A stretch of 64,000 nucleotides of DNA, from the NCBI GenBank assembly GCA_031763025.1, contig JASSKH010000001.1:6116024-6180023 (forward strand), read 5' to 3'. Source of the DNA: Macrocystis pyrifera. Its lineage: Eukaryota > Sar > Phaeophyceae > Laminariales > Laminariaceae. Positions 1-10,221 of this stretch are shown here, in pieces (position 1 is the first letter of the stretch; each line of letters starts with the position of its first letter). A program made the translations under genes and the position numbers. The notes beneath the pieces were generated by a model, which worked only from the letters and a program-made list of their open reading frames with translations, made no database searches and was not told the origin of the DNA.

Positions 1-581
1 GCCCGCCGTTTCATTTTGTGTACCGCGCTTGAAAAATACGTTTCATACCATTGGCGAGGTCAGGATCGCGCATCGTTAAACGGTCGTCTTCTACGTAGAT
101 AACGCAGAAGGAAGTCGTCCACCCCAAAAGTGAACAATAAAAATTAGCTATGCATAGATCTTACTATATATTAATCCCGAAAATTCCGGGAAATAAAATA
201 GTTATCTTGATAAGTGCGTAGGCGTGGTTTGCATTCCAGAATCGTGATGCGCAATTCACATTTTTTCTCGCTCGATACGAACGCGGCGCAGCGAGTTTCT
301 GACCCGTTTTGCCCCGTTTTGGCTGCCAAGTTGTTGGGGTAAGCGGTAGGTTTAGGATTAGGGTTAGGGGTTGGGTCTACTCTCGTACCTTGATTCCGCT
401 AGGAAAGTCTTCCTAGCCCGCAAAAACAACGCAGCACGTACACAGCCTACCCCCCTGAAATTCCGTGCTACATAGCAGACTGTACTACGTAGGAGCTTGA
501 AAGGAAACACGCCAATTTGCCACACTGACATCTCCCCCACGATTATTCGCCGATTGAATCGCCTGTCGCTGCTCCCCTCAG
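1..581. other. Upstream intron or flank of kelch paralogue 1
   Basis: No exon can be recognised here. The stretch ends in a pyrimidine-rich AG acceptor (CTCCCCTCAG at 572-581) just before the kelch reading frame, so it is most simply an intron. A short degenerate telomere-like run (TTTAGG, ATTAGGG, TTAGGGG) lies at about 350-376. The 5' exons of the kelch gene are not visible and probably lie outside the window. Confidence 0.4.
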
Positions 582-1594
582 GACCAAATTACGTGTCTCA
601 ACGACGTGTACGTTTTCGACCTGGAGCTCCACCGCTGGGACAAGGTGCACGTCAAGGGTGACGCGCCCTTGCCTCGGGCCTCGTTCGGCATGTGCGCGGG
701 GCCTGCCCAGGGGACGCTCATCGTCGCCGGTGGCACGGGGGTGGAGATGGACAGCCTCCGAGCTGACGTCGTGGAGTACAACGTACCGAAGCGAACCTGG
801 ACTAGGATCCTCACCGACTCGGAGAAGACTCCGTGCAAATTTTACGGACAGAGCGTGTGCACGTACGGGGATAACTTGCTCCTCTTCGGGGGCTCGACGG
901 GGCTGCACTACACGAACGACCTGTTCGAGTACAACGTGCGAACGAACTACTGGAAGCGGTTGGTGGCCTCGGGGCGCATGCCCTCCCCGAGGTACAAGCA
1001 CCAGGCGGTCGTCGTGGGGCACAAGATGTACGTAATTGGCGGCGGCTGCTTCAAGCCGGAGCAGAGCGGCATCGACCTCTACTGCCTGGACCTCCGGACC
1101 CTCGTGTGGGAGGAGACGGAGATGAAGGGAGAGCTCCCGAAAGCGAGAGTGGCGCACAGCTGCAGCTTCGACGCCGAAACCGAGACCATTTTTCTCTGGG
1201 GGGGATTCACGAGCGAGCTCAGTCGCCTCCAAGACTTCTTCGGGTTCCACTGCCCCACCTCGACCTGGGTGAGGATGACCCCGGAGCCCGTGCAAGCTCC
1301 TGTGGCAGGCGGCGCGGCGGACCTCGCCGGGACGCCCCCCGCGCGGGCTTTCCACTCCGCGGCGTTTTTTCCAGGGGGGGCTGTACGTGTTCAGCGGTGC
1401 GAACGGTGACGTTCGGTACTCCGACGTGTGGCGGTTTCAGGTCCGCAGCACCCCGCCGAGCCTGTCCATGCTCGTGGCGCACAAGCTGAGGTCGGGGGAG
1501 CAGCGACCCCTTGCGAGACCTGGCGTTGCGGGTCCCTCTGGAGCTGGTGCAGGGTGTACGAAACATGAACGAGCACGCCGATAGGCTCTGCTAG
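582..1594 (+). CDS. KLHDC10-like kelch protein, paralogue 1 (3' part)
   Basis: Kelch beta-propeller protein most like animal KLHDC10, a substrate receptor of cullin-2 ubiquitin ligases (family knowledge; role here inferred). The frame opens with DQITCLND after an AG acceptor and passes blade signatures VAGGTG, LLFGGSTG, VIGGGCF, LWGGFTS and FSGANGD. The tail carries a BC-box-like PSLSMLVAHKL and a Cul2-box-like VPLELVQGV, then NMNEHADRLC and the stop at 1592-1594. The frame changes twice: a T run at 1365-1370 and a G run at 1494-1498 each hold one base more than the paralogue at 52-58 kb implies. Corrected length in the window is about 336 codons. Both introns that split the paralogue are absent here. 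It is either an intact gene with homopolymer sequencing errors or a young pseudogene; strong codon bias and conserved residues up to the last codon favour the former. Confidence 0.85.
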
Positions 1595-1599
1595 CTTGG

Positions 1600-1645
1600 C
1601 GACGCGGGGTCGGGGTCGGGGTCGGGGTCAGAGTCGGGGTCGGTG
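1600..1645 (+). repeat. GGGGTC hexanucleotide repeat
   Basis: Six or seven near-perfect copies of GGGGTC directly after the kelch stop codon. It is short and G-rich on the + strand, and lies in the presumed 3' UTR. Confidence 0.7.
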
Positions 1646-4150
1646 CTAGGAGGTGGCGCTTTTTATCTCAAGCCACGCGCCCGCGAGGGCGAAGGGGGGA
1701 TATAAAAAATACACTCTCAACGCATGTCTTTGTTTGTACTGGTATGTGGGTTTTGTGGCGTGGGGGGATATTTACGTTTTGTATGCGCGGGTAAGCGTAT
1801 ATGGACAGGGGGTCTTGGGGGGGAGGGGGGGCTAGACGCGTAGTGAGGTGTGAATATCATGTGCGTTAGATGGGGTTTTCAAGGCACAGCGATCGTATGC
1901 GATGCTACTACTGTATCCGTTGTATATTCGCACCACTGCCAGCGCCACGACGCAGTAGTAGTACGTCAGAAGAGCCTGCTATCGTCAAGCAGGATCGGGG
2001 GGGGCAGGTTGGGAGAGAGGGCGGCGGCAGCGCCGGAGGCGGGGAGGAGGAGGGGAGGGGCAAGAGAAACCACGCTGCCACACGACGCGCGGTTGGTTGG
2101 GGCGGGGGCATGGGCGTGGGCGATAGCCGCTCTGTCCGCTGCCGGCGAGCATAAACGGGAACCCTCGCGAGCATTTCGATGCTCTCAGGGAGTCGGAGTT
2201 GCGTGTTAAGTCACCGCAATATTTAAATCCCGAGGAGGATTCCCGGCGCCTCCTCCTCTTCCTCTGAGGGGAGGGGGCTGACTTTTCTTTTACAGGAAGA
2301 CGGGGGGGCAGGGTCTACGGACGCGAGTTAGTGCCGTTTGCAGAATTCTCAATCTTCAGGTCCTTTCTCGCGTACGGAGGCGGGGGGGGGGGGGGGGGGG
2401 GGGGGGGCACGGAGCGGGGCAACGTGGAACCGCTTCCATTGGTCTCGTTTGAGGGGAGGGTCATGTTTTAATATTTTGACGCGCTGTCTTTTTCGAAAAA
2501 ATCACACCATTTTTGCAGTCCGGGTCAAGCGCTCCGAGAAGAGCGTATCCGCGACAAAATATATTCTCCCGGCCACGGCTACCCTCGATTCGCGGGTATG
2601 TTGTTCTCCCCTCTTGCAAACGTCGCCACATATCACAGGTACCCCGAAGAGACGACCGGTATATATATATGTATGTTGCTAAGCATTTTGAGTACGATGC
2701 ATTGTGCGAGCGGGGTGTCCCGGGCACCTAGGTACACCAACGCGGCATGCTGCCCTAAACAAATAGTTGTCATATCGTCGTCGGTGCATCTTGCGTTTGA
2801 AAAAAGGACGAAAACGACCACGTACCCCCTCGATGGTGTCCATCCATCTTGTAGGCATCCGCGTATTGGCCCCTCTCGTGACTTAGACATCATGTATGCG
2901 GGGGTTTGAACTACCCCCCCTCCCAGGCCGCGGGCAATGCGAAAACTGTTGCCAGGGGCGCACAGAGGATAATAGCTGTGTGTCTCGCCTAGAAACTTCG
3001 CTGTTTTGGCTTCATCCCTGAAACCCGCGCCGACCCCTTCGCGTTTATATAACCTATGATACTAGCGCGACGAACCATCGATCACACCGCCAACATCAGT
3101 TCCACGAGTCGTACAATAGCTGTTTTTCCCCGAGACGCGACACTGCCTGTTTCCACGCAAACCCATTGCTTTCTCCTCCGTGTTTTACGCAAGTGTATAC
3201 CGTACGAGAGAGCAAGTATTCGAAGTATCTATAATCTACGCAGACGATTGTACTTGACATGCCATGCCGATGATTCCATTGGCAAGACGGTATTTTGTTC
3301 CTATATTGTGTAAGGGTATACCCGGTATGCTATTCGACTTCTCATACCTTTACGACGGTACCCCGAGACATCTCACTGTATCTCCATGTATTCTGAACGA
3401 CTTTTCACGGCACCCCACGGCCCTTCACGGTGTCGCACCGACCTTTGGCATCCTCGCACTGTACACGTGTTCGTGCATACTGTAGTACCATACGCATCCC
3501 CCCTCTCCCCTCAACCTTTCGCGTTGAAACAAAAACTAGACTCTTAGGACATCAGTTCGCGGCCCCCATCGCCCGGGAACTACCTGGTGGTCTCTCCCCC
3601 CCCGCGCACAATTTGTTCCTACGGAGTTTTGGGTATTGCATACCAGAAAACGTCATCGGTGAGAGGTGAAGACACCATTTCATAGTCAACATGGTGCAAG
3701 TATGCCAGTCGTGAATATGTTGCGGTGCCTCTTGTTGAAGCTTAGAACTTTTTCTGCCCACAGGAGAAGTTCGCCCTCTTCCACGGGTAGTAAAAAAAGC
3801 AAAATACAGTGTTACGTTCTTTGGTGACGTCCCAGCAGATGTGCATGTTGCATGCATGCATGCATGCCTACCCTGTTAGTACGAAACCCACGAGGATATC
3901 CTCGGATGGCCCACACCCCACAGAATTTCGGCAAGGTTCTCTCCACGTAAGCTACGAACGCCTTAGCCCGGGATGAACAAATACGTTACATTACGTTTAT
4001 GTGTAGATTTTGGCGGAAAAGAAAAACTACCGCGGGCGATCTCAGCACGCTGTTCAGTTCACGCACCGGTTGTAAGCTGCGTGGCTATTCTGGATGGGGA
4101 CACGATTTTATTGGGCACACCCTTTGATCTTAAAATGCTCGTAGTGATAT
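1646..4150. other. Gene-free stretch
   Basis: I see no supportable gene. The region holds a 26-base poly(G) run at about 2381-2406, GT-rich sequence after 1700, short palindromic steps such as a tandem GCAT at 3851-3868, and only short scattered ORFs without recognisable motifs. Confidence 0.5.
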
Positions 4151-4179
4151 AGGCCCTTGGGGGGGGAAGGGGGGGGGGT

Positions 4180-4234
<55 letters not shown>
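4151..4234. repeat. Poly(G) tract, ~84 bp
   Basis: Almost pure G on the + strand with a few interruptions at its left end (AA, T). No family B tail sequence is visible beside it, unlike most of the other long G or C tracts in the window. Confidence 0.9.
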
Positions 4235-4237
<3 letters not shown>

Positions 4238-4316
4238 CTGACGTCCCGTTTGAAAAATAACTTACTTCTTAATTTCCTACAGGACTACATCCACGTTTTG
4301 AGGGCAAGGTATTACT

Positions 4317-4426
4317 ATTACGGGGGGGGTCTATAGTTAACAGGACCTATGGCATACATAAAAACCTATATATTTACCTTTTGTTACTAACAATAGTTGG
4401 TCCTGTTAACTATGGACCCCCGTAAT
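4317..4426. mobile_element. Family A foldback MITE, copy 1
   Basis: Ends ATTACGGGGG and CCCCCGTAAT, flanked by TA on both sides. The arms (about 30 bp: CTATAGTTAACAGGACC and its complement) pair around an AT-rich centre containing AAAACCTATATATTTACC. No coding capacity. The TA target duplication is shown by the nested copy at 62.95 kb, which points to a Tc1/mariner-type transposase supplied elsewhere. Confidence 0.92.
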
Positions 4427-4477
4427 AGTAGGAAACAGCGGGAATAGTATTCGGAGCTTTCAAATAGTCTAGCGAAA

Positions 4478-4900
4478 ATGATCAATTTGTCATTCACAGT
4501 TTCACCAAGCATCGTATCTCACCACAAACCCATAACTTTACAGGCAGGTATTTCAGGGCAACCAAAGAGTGTTTGTTTTTCGTCGGCGAGATTTCAGATA
4601 GATGTCCAAAACCTTCGGCACTTTTCCAAGAGAGTCACAGAAAAAGATCCGCTATTTGTTCTTCATGACGGCGGTGGCGAGTTGAGGTGTCGGAAACATG
4701 TAATTCACTGGAAACGCAACGAACCACCACGTACAGCATCAACAGGCATGCTGTCTTCCGTTGGCACGCTCCGGCAACCATATTCGAGGCACAATGCCGC
4801 CAGCATTTTTATTTCAGCGGACAACGAGCCTCAACCTCCTGCGGATACCATCGCGATCGATGGCGGAATGCTTTCGTCGAGCCCCATCGTCCTCGACTAG
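4478..4900 (+). CDS. Unidentified ORF, 140 codons
   Basis: ATG-initiated open frame beginning MINLSFTVSPSIVSHHK and ending SSSPIVLD. No domain, signal peptide or repeat is recognised, and no splice signal or neighbour supports it. Base composition is less GC-biased than in the confident exons. It may be chance or a decayed mobile-element fragment. Confidence 0.15.
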   Translation: MINLSFTVSPSIVSHHKPITLQAGISGQPKSVCFSSARFQIDVQNLRHFSKRVTEKDPLFVLHDGGGELRCRKHVIHWKRNEPPRTASTGMLSSVGTLRQPYSRHNAASIFISADNEPQPPADTIAIDGGMLSSSPIVLD

Positions 4901-5229
4901 GTTTTAGCACGTTGGTGGGGGGGAAAAAAAAAAAAAAAACGTTTGAGGACCCCTGAAAGAGTTCTTGATCTAGACACGCACCCAACAGGCAATAAGCCGC
5001 ACGTGCATTTCTCCCAAGCCATCCTGACGAGGGGACCTGCCTAGCTACTGTAATATTACGGCAACGTCAGACGAAACAAGCGTCGGCAAGGCTAGCGCCA
5101 TGTTCCATCGAATGCCACGAAGTTGGGCGAACGAACGCAAACCCACACATCTATCTGTATCTCTACTCCGCCATCTTCGCCGCCCGTTCTTTCGCGCGCA
5201 AGCAGCGCACGTCCGAGACGGGGATCAGC

Positions 5230-6154
5230 CTACAACTTAAAGCCGGTGCCGCTTCCCACGTACAGCAGAGGTCTGGGAACCGCGGCCGCCAAACTTAATC
5301 CGTTGGACGATTTTTTCCCGTTGAATGCGCCCGTTCTACCCCCCCGAGAAACCCCTCTGGCTACCGCCTCCTCCGCCTGAAGCATCCCCGAAACTATCGG
5401 CGGTACAGCTGCCGTCCTAAGCAGCAGCCCCTGGGAGCCGTTCGCGGCCTCTCTACCGCCAGAATCTCGGCGGTCTGTGCCACCACGCCTTCCATCCCAA
5501 GAGCCGCCGACGGTTGTGTAGTGTCCATCGAGGCGTCGCATCCAAGTGGTGGTCGTGGAGTCCTCGGAGGCCGGCCGATTCTTTCCTCGCTGCCGCGTTG
5601 CTACCGCCCCCGCGCGGGCTGTGTTTGGCGTCGACGGCTTCGAGGAAGGTCGAGTACCCGCTCGGTCGGTCAGGAGAGAGGGCAAGCTTTGCCGGTGCAC
5701 CCACCCCTTCGGCGCGGGTTGGCGGTGGATGAAAGCACCTTCCAAGGGTGATTCTGACGGCGGCTTATCCCCTCTCGAAAGCGGCCGCCGATGCCGATGT
5801 CGTCCCCCATCCGGTAGCGGCGTCGATGCCGTCCGCTGCTGCATGTGACTGTCGGCGATGACCGGCGTAGGGAGGCGGTGGCGAGGGGGGGGGGGGGGTC
5901 GTGGTCGTGTGCAGGTGGTGCCGCGACCCTAGCGGCAACCTTGTCTTCGAAAGATTGAAGCAGCATCTTCATCTGAGACGGTACGTCGGTTTCGGCGCCC
6001 CGGAGGAGCTGCCACGCGCTGCGGGAACGGCCGGTCGGTGTCGGTCCGTCAAAGTCCCAAGCGCTGTCGTGTCGTGAAGCGTAGCGGAAGATACGCGGTT
6101 GGGATGCGGCGGTATCAGCAATAGGGACAGTGAAAAGAGTATGCGACTGGTCAT
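5230..6154 (-). CDS. Possible secreted low-complexity protein (broken ORF cluster)
   Basis: Three successive minus-strand frames may be one gene. The upstream piece (5969-6154) starts MTSRILFSLSLLLIPP, a plausible signal peptide, and continues for 60 codons. The next frames (5670-5972 and 5230-5844) encode Arg/Ser/Pro-rich sequence with no recognised domain. The frame changes lie near a run of 12 C on the minus strand (5886-5897), where base-count errors are likely. The GC-rich codon pattern resembles coding sequence, but function and exon limits are unknown. Confidence 0.3.
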
Positions 6155-6755
6155 CAGTATTGCGGCTGTGTCGTTCCTGGTGTGGGCTTTAGGTCATGCG
6201 ATACGGTGCTGGCAGTGAGAAAAATATGCCGTTTTAACACGAGGGCGACCGTTGTGGTCTCTGATCTTGTGGATAGCGGCCATGCGGGGTTGTGCTAGTC
6301 ATGAGCGGAGAAGGAAGAGGCTGACACGTCCTAGCCTATCGTACAAATGGTATTTGACGCGTTCACAGAAATCAGAGATATCGCGGATACGAATACACAC
6401 TCTTTCTCTCATGTCCTCTCCCCGTCCGTCCTCCTCCCTCTCCCAACAATCCCTCCCTCTGCCTTCGCTTCTCTCCAGTGCGTCTGTTTCTGTCTTTCTT
6501 CTACATACGTAGCCTGCGCGTGTATAAACGGTGAGGTGTGATACAAACATGCCGCACCCCGGTCGCGTCACCGCAATAATTTCTTCGAGACTCGCATACC
6601 GCTCACTTTGAACTCACGGGGCGCTCTCAAAGGCACACGCGCGACCGGCGGGTGTACACCAGCTGACCGCCCGTACACATCAGTCAAAGCAGCCCTAATA
6701 CAACCTGACCTCCACAAAAAACCGCAACCACAGAAGCGAAAGCCCCCGAATATTT
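6155..6755. other. Gene-free stretch
   Basis: No supportable gene. The block at about 6395-6490 is a CT-rich simple sequence on the + strand (TCTC/CCCTC steps). Confidence 0.45.
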
Positions 6756-6759
6756 ATGC

Positions 6760-6872
6760 TCAAGCGGTTCCCTCCCCTTCTCAAGCAGTGCCTTCCTCTG
6801 GTCGATCAATGCTCTCCCCTACTCAAGCAGTGCTCTTCCCTACTCAAGCAGTGCTCTTCCCTACTCAAGCAG
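6760..6872 (+). repeat. ~21-bp minisatellite
   Basis: Five or six copies of a unit reading CTCAAGCAGTGCTCTTCCCTA, the last three nearly identical, ending in a short poly(C). No gene is linked to it. Confidence 0.8.
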
Positions 6873-7239
6873 CCCCCCCCCCCCCGTTCACATGCCCCCC
6901 TCTCCCCTTACAGTCTAGCTCCAATCCTAGCATCCAGCGTTGGGGTAGATTGTGAGCGCGAGTTGTCCCACGCCGGCGCCAACGCGCCATCGACCTCGTG
7001 TGGGTCGGGATCCCCTTGCGAAAAGAACCCTCGAGGCGCTCCTTTCCCCTGTGGTTCATTTAGCATCCGGGCCGCAGGCGTGCAACAGCATTGTGACCGT
7101 TCCGTTCCTTGGTGGGATCGTCAAAGGGTATAGAAAATAATCTGAATTTTCCTCATATTCGCTTTTAAAAAACAAAATGCTACCAGTATAATATTTAGTA
7201 TGGAAGACTATGTGTTTTTTGGTGGGCGCATCAAGACCT

Positions 7240-7595
7240 CTTTAGGTCTTATAATACCGGTTGTACTTTAGGAGGCGGTCAGTCAAGCGGTTAACCGCAG
7301 CCTCTTAGCCTACGGATATCCTTAATATACTGCTAATAGTGTAGGAAGCGGTCAGTCAAGGGTCAAGCCGCGGTCACCTACTGTCGCTTCATAAAAGCCT
7401 TATCATACCGGTTTTAGCGTAGGGGTGGTCAGTCAAGGGGTCAAATCGCGGTCTTCTAGAATCTTATTATCCTTAATATGATAGTTTTAATGTAGGGACG
7501 ATCAGTTTAGGGGTCAAGCTGCGACTTCCTACCATGAATATACTAGTTTTAGTGTATGAGGCGGTCAGTAAGGAGGCCAAAATGTGGTCTCCTGT
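7240..7595 (+). repeat. Tandem repeat with GGCGGTCAGTCAAGG core
   Basis: About five diverged units of 75-90 bp, each containing CTAGTTTTAGTGTAGG-like sequence, then GCGGTCAGTCAAGGGGTCAA and a GCGGTCTCCT-like end. A second, shorter array of the same family lies in RPS19 intron 1 at 15685-15870, so it is a dispersed repeat rather than a purely local satellite. Confidence 0.7.
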
Positions 7596-8080
7596 CATCT
7601 TTGCTGAGCGGCTGAAGCGGCGGGGGGGATAATTTCGTTCAGCTGCTCTCGAGAGACAGCAGTATGACCGCTCGCTCGTTGGTGCAACCGTCGAACACAA
7701 CGAAAAACACCGGAACTATCTGCCGTTGTCGTTCAACGGCTATAAAGGTACGTAGGGCAATCATTTCGTCTCGAGGTACCTGTAGCACATACCAGCATAC
7801 CAGTCTGATTTTAAAATGTACCAGGTATGGGATGCTGGGAACTTTTGAGGCCCATCCAAAACCCATTATATTGGCGACAAGATTGGGATTCCGTAAAGGA
7901 AGGTGGTCGATATTTGCGACGTAGGTCACGACACTTGAGCAGCGCAAGATGAGACGCAAACGCGCCGCAAGGTGGAAGCCACCATGCTATTTCATGGTAA
8001 GGGTGAGCTGCGTCTCACGAAGAACTGCTTGTGAGGCGGGCTTCCGCACATTGGGCGTACTTTCTTGCGCCGCGGTAGCG

Positions 8081-8672
8081 GGGGGGGGGGTGTACTCATA
8101 TGCTGCTTGCCTTAGTCACTTGACCATTGACCACGCATCCCCTTCGAAGGAGGGGGTATTCATATTCATGTCATCGCATCCCTACAATGCCGGGACAGAG
8201 CACGTCAGATTTTTACCGACCAGGCGTATATTGATTGCCTGCACCAGGCGCGAAGCGCCTTGGGGTTGTTCAGCGAATCGCCTGAAGGGTGAGCCTCATC
8301 CACTGCTAAGAACCTCTTGCGAGGCGGGTTTCTTGCATAAGGATGACAGCGTCCAATTGACCGATTGGTTTTCTGGTGTGACCGCTTCCAGATGCAGCAA
8401 CGGGTATGCTATGTAACCGTCTTATGGGCGTCTCTCCACATACACACTGCGTGATACAATCATTCCTGTCGTGCGGAGTTAAGGTCCCCCCCCCCCCCCG
8501 CACAGATGATCGACCTCGACCACCAGCCATGGCGACTGAGTCATGGCGACCGCCATTGATAACAAAAACGGCACCCTGACTGTATAGCTCACGCAGTGAT
8601 TGACGTGTTTTACAGCATCATTGCCAACCGACGCCAACCCAACCTATAAAATATATACTAGTTATATATATA
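8081..8672 (+). mobile_element. Family B: LINE tail plus long B2 element
   Basis: A 10-base poly(G) is followed by the reverse complement of the LINE tail (GTACTCAT...TTGACCATTGACCACGCATCCC, 8091-8155), then by a long copy of the ~540 bp B2 element (8156-8672). B2 marks are CATCGCATCCCTACAATGCC, TTTTTACCGACCAGGCG, the GGTGAGC/ATCC/ACTAAGAACC block and the end CCAACCGACGCCAACC followed by TATA steps. In the opposite orientation the element would end in poly(C). Confidence 0.75.
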
Positions 8673-8967
8673 TAAAAACAAATGGAGGAAGTGGAGAGGG
8701 GGTACTTTTTAGCGCAGCGCGTTCTGACTGAAGAGGCTCCTCAGCTTAGAGTGTGCCAAAAACACTTATGCGTCCTTTGCAGTATAAATAGTTGTATGCC
8801 TACGCGTATAGCCCATGGGAGTGCTCTTAGGGCTGCGCCTACGTTTTGGGTGAAGTATAGAACTCCTTGTGTTGGGAGACTGAGACAAAAAAGGCACTGC
8901 ACCCTGTACCCTATCTACCGCGGCTTGAGCCCAAACAGCTTGCCGTCATCTTGCCGTCAAGATGTCG

Positions 8968-10221
8968 TCATCTTACCGTCAAGGTGCCGTCCTCTCTATC
9001 CCAGACTCGGGCCGTGTCCAGAGGTTCTCGAGGGTCATTTGGGTCCCGACCGCCCAGATCTACTGCTGTTGCTGCTGTTGCTGCTGCATCCCTGGCATCA
9101 AGGTTCTTCGAACGCTCCTCACGCTCCACGAGTTCTCCAGTTGGCGAGGTAGACCCTTGCTCTGCCATACCTTGCGCTTGCTCCGTGGCTCCGCTCCCCC
9201 CGCGGGTCCCACCTTGCCGCCCGTACTGTCGTCGTTGTTGTGGAGCAGCGACGGGCACGGTTCTCGCGCCCCCCGCTTGCCCCCTGTCTACGGTCGTGCC
9301 CGAACGCTTCTGCGCCCTTCTCCCCAATTCTGCGCTGCCGTAGCGCCCACTCGCCTCCTTAGCGTTGGTGTCACATTGATTTCCTTCCCTTAGATCGCTT
9401 CCGGCCACACGAAAAGGCTTCTCCTTGTTAATAGCCTTCCCGCTGCTTCTTCGTTTTGCCCCGCGGTTAGAGCCCGGACCGCCGCCGAAAGTGTGCTCTG
9501 CTCCGTCGCCTCGATCCCGACGTGTCTCTACAACGGGATTCCCATTGCTGTCCACCTCCGTCAAGAACGCGCCGTTGCTAGAGCGGGAACCGCCTTGCTT
9601 GCCGCCGTACTTGCCGAGGTGTGACGAGGCAACCTTAGGGTGTGAGTTGGATATTCTCTTCCCGTTTCTCCTCAAGGCGATTATCCGTCGGTCTAGGGAG
9701 ACTTCGCGGCGCGTGGAGGCCGGGTCGGCGTTTCTCACCCATCCGTTAACGCTCCGCATCGTGGCCGCTCTTTTTCGACGCAAGCTGGGCTTCGCTCGCC
9801 GCTTCTCGCTCGCCCGCAGGTGAAAAAGTGGGAGCTCTTTTTTTGCAGAATATTTCTTATCTTTTGCAGAACCTCTTGGCTCTTCTGCAGAATCCTTGGG
9901 TTCTTCTGCAGAACCCTTTGGTTCTTCTGCCGAACCTCTTGGTTCTTTTGCAACACCGCTTGACTCTTTTGCAAAATCTCTTGGTTCGCACGCGGGCGGT
10001 TCCTCTCTAGCGTGATCATCGTATTCGCGGCTACGCTGCTGAAGCGGCGGTCCGACCGAGGCACCCCCACGTTGTTGACCGTGTTCCGCATCCACATATG
10101 TCTCTAAATATGGCCGGGATACTGCCGGCGTGATACTGCAGCCGGAATTGCACCTTCGCGAACGGGCATCTTTCGCGCACGCCCTGATGGCGAAACCGGG
10201 CACGGGGGTCGGGCGTATCAC
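8968..10221 (-). CDS. Basic low-complexity ORF of 417 codons, unidentified
   Basis: The longest ORF in the window that is not simple sequence. It opens with a non-ATG codon, so the true start may lie in another exon or at an internal ATG near 9770. The product is rich in Arg, Gly and Ser and holds an in-frame heptad array reading EPKGSAE with variants (about residues 80-125). No enzymatic motif is seen. The retained heptad frame argues for translation; the absence of splice evidence or an ATG argues against certainty. It could be a disordered nuclear protein or an uncharacterised element protein. Confidence 0.35.
   Translation of the reverse strand: MIRPTPVPGFAIRACAKDARSRRCNSGCSITPAVSRPYLETYVDAEHGQQRGGASVGPPLQQRSREYDDHAREEPPACEPRDFAKESSGVAKEPRGSAEEPKGSAEEPKDSAEEPRGSAKDKKYSAKKELPLFHLRASEKRRAKPSLRRKRAATMRSVNGWVRNADPASTRREVSLDRRIIALRRNGKRISNSHPKVASSHLGKYGGKQGGSRSSNGAFLTEVDSNGNPVVETRRDRGDGAEHTFGGGPGSNRGAKRRSSGKAINKEKPFRVAGSDLREGNQCDTNAKEASGRYGSAELGRRAQKRSGTTVDRGQAGGARTVPVAAPQQRRQYGRQGGTRGGSGATEQAQGMAEQGSTSPTGELVEREERSKNLDARDAAATAATAVDLGGRDPNDPREPLDTARVWDREDGTLTVR
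9845..9990 (-). repeat. 21-bp in-frame minisatellite
   Basis: Seven or so 21-bp units (on the + strand TTCTTCTGCAGAACCCTTTGG and variants) that encode the EPKGSAE heptads on the minus strand. Several copies keep a CTGCAG site. Confidence 0.8.

Noticed and set aside
350-376. Telomere-like TTAGGG run
   Set aside because: Only three degenerate units; too short to mark a chromosome end or an interstitial telomere.
7240-7595. CRISPR-like array
   Set aside because: Units are whole-unit tandem copies with no unique spacers of constant length, in eukaryotic DNA. The same applies to the arrays at 19.2, 54.3, 57.3 and 59.2 kb.
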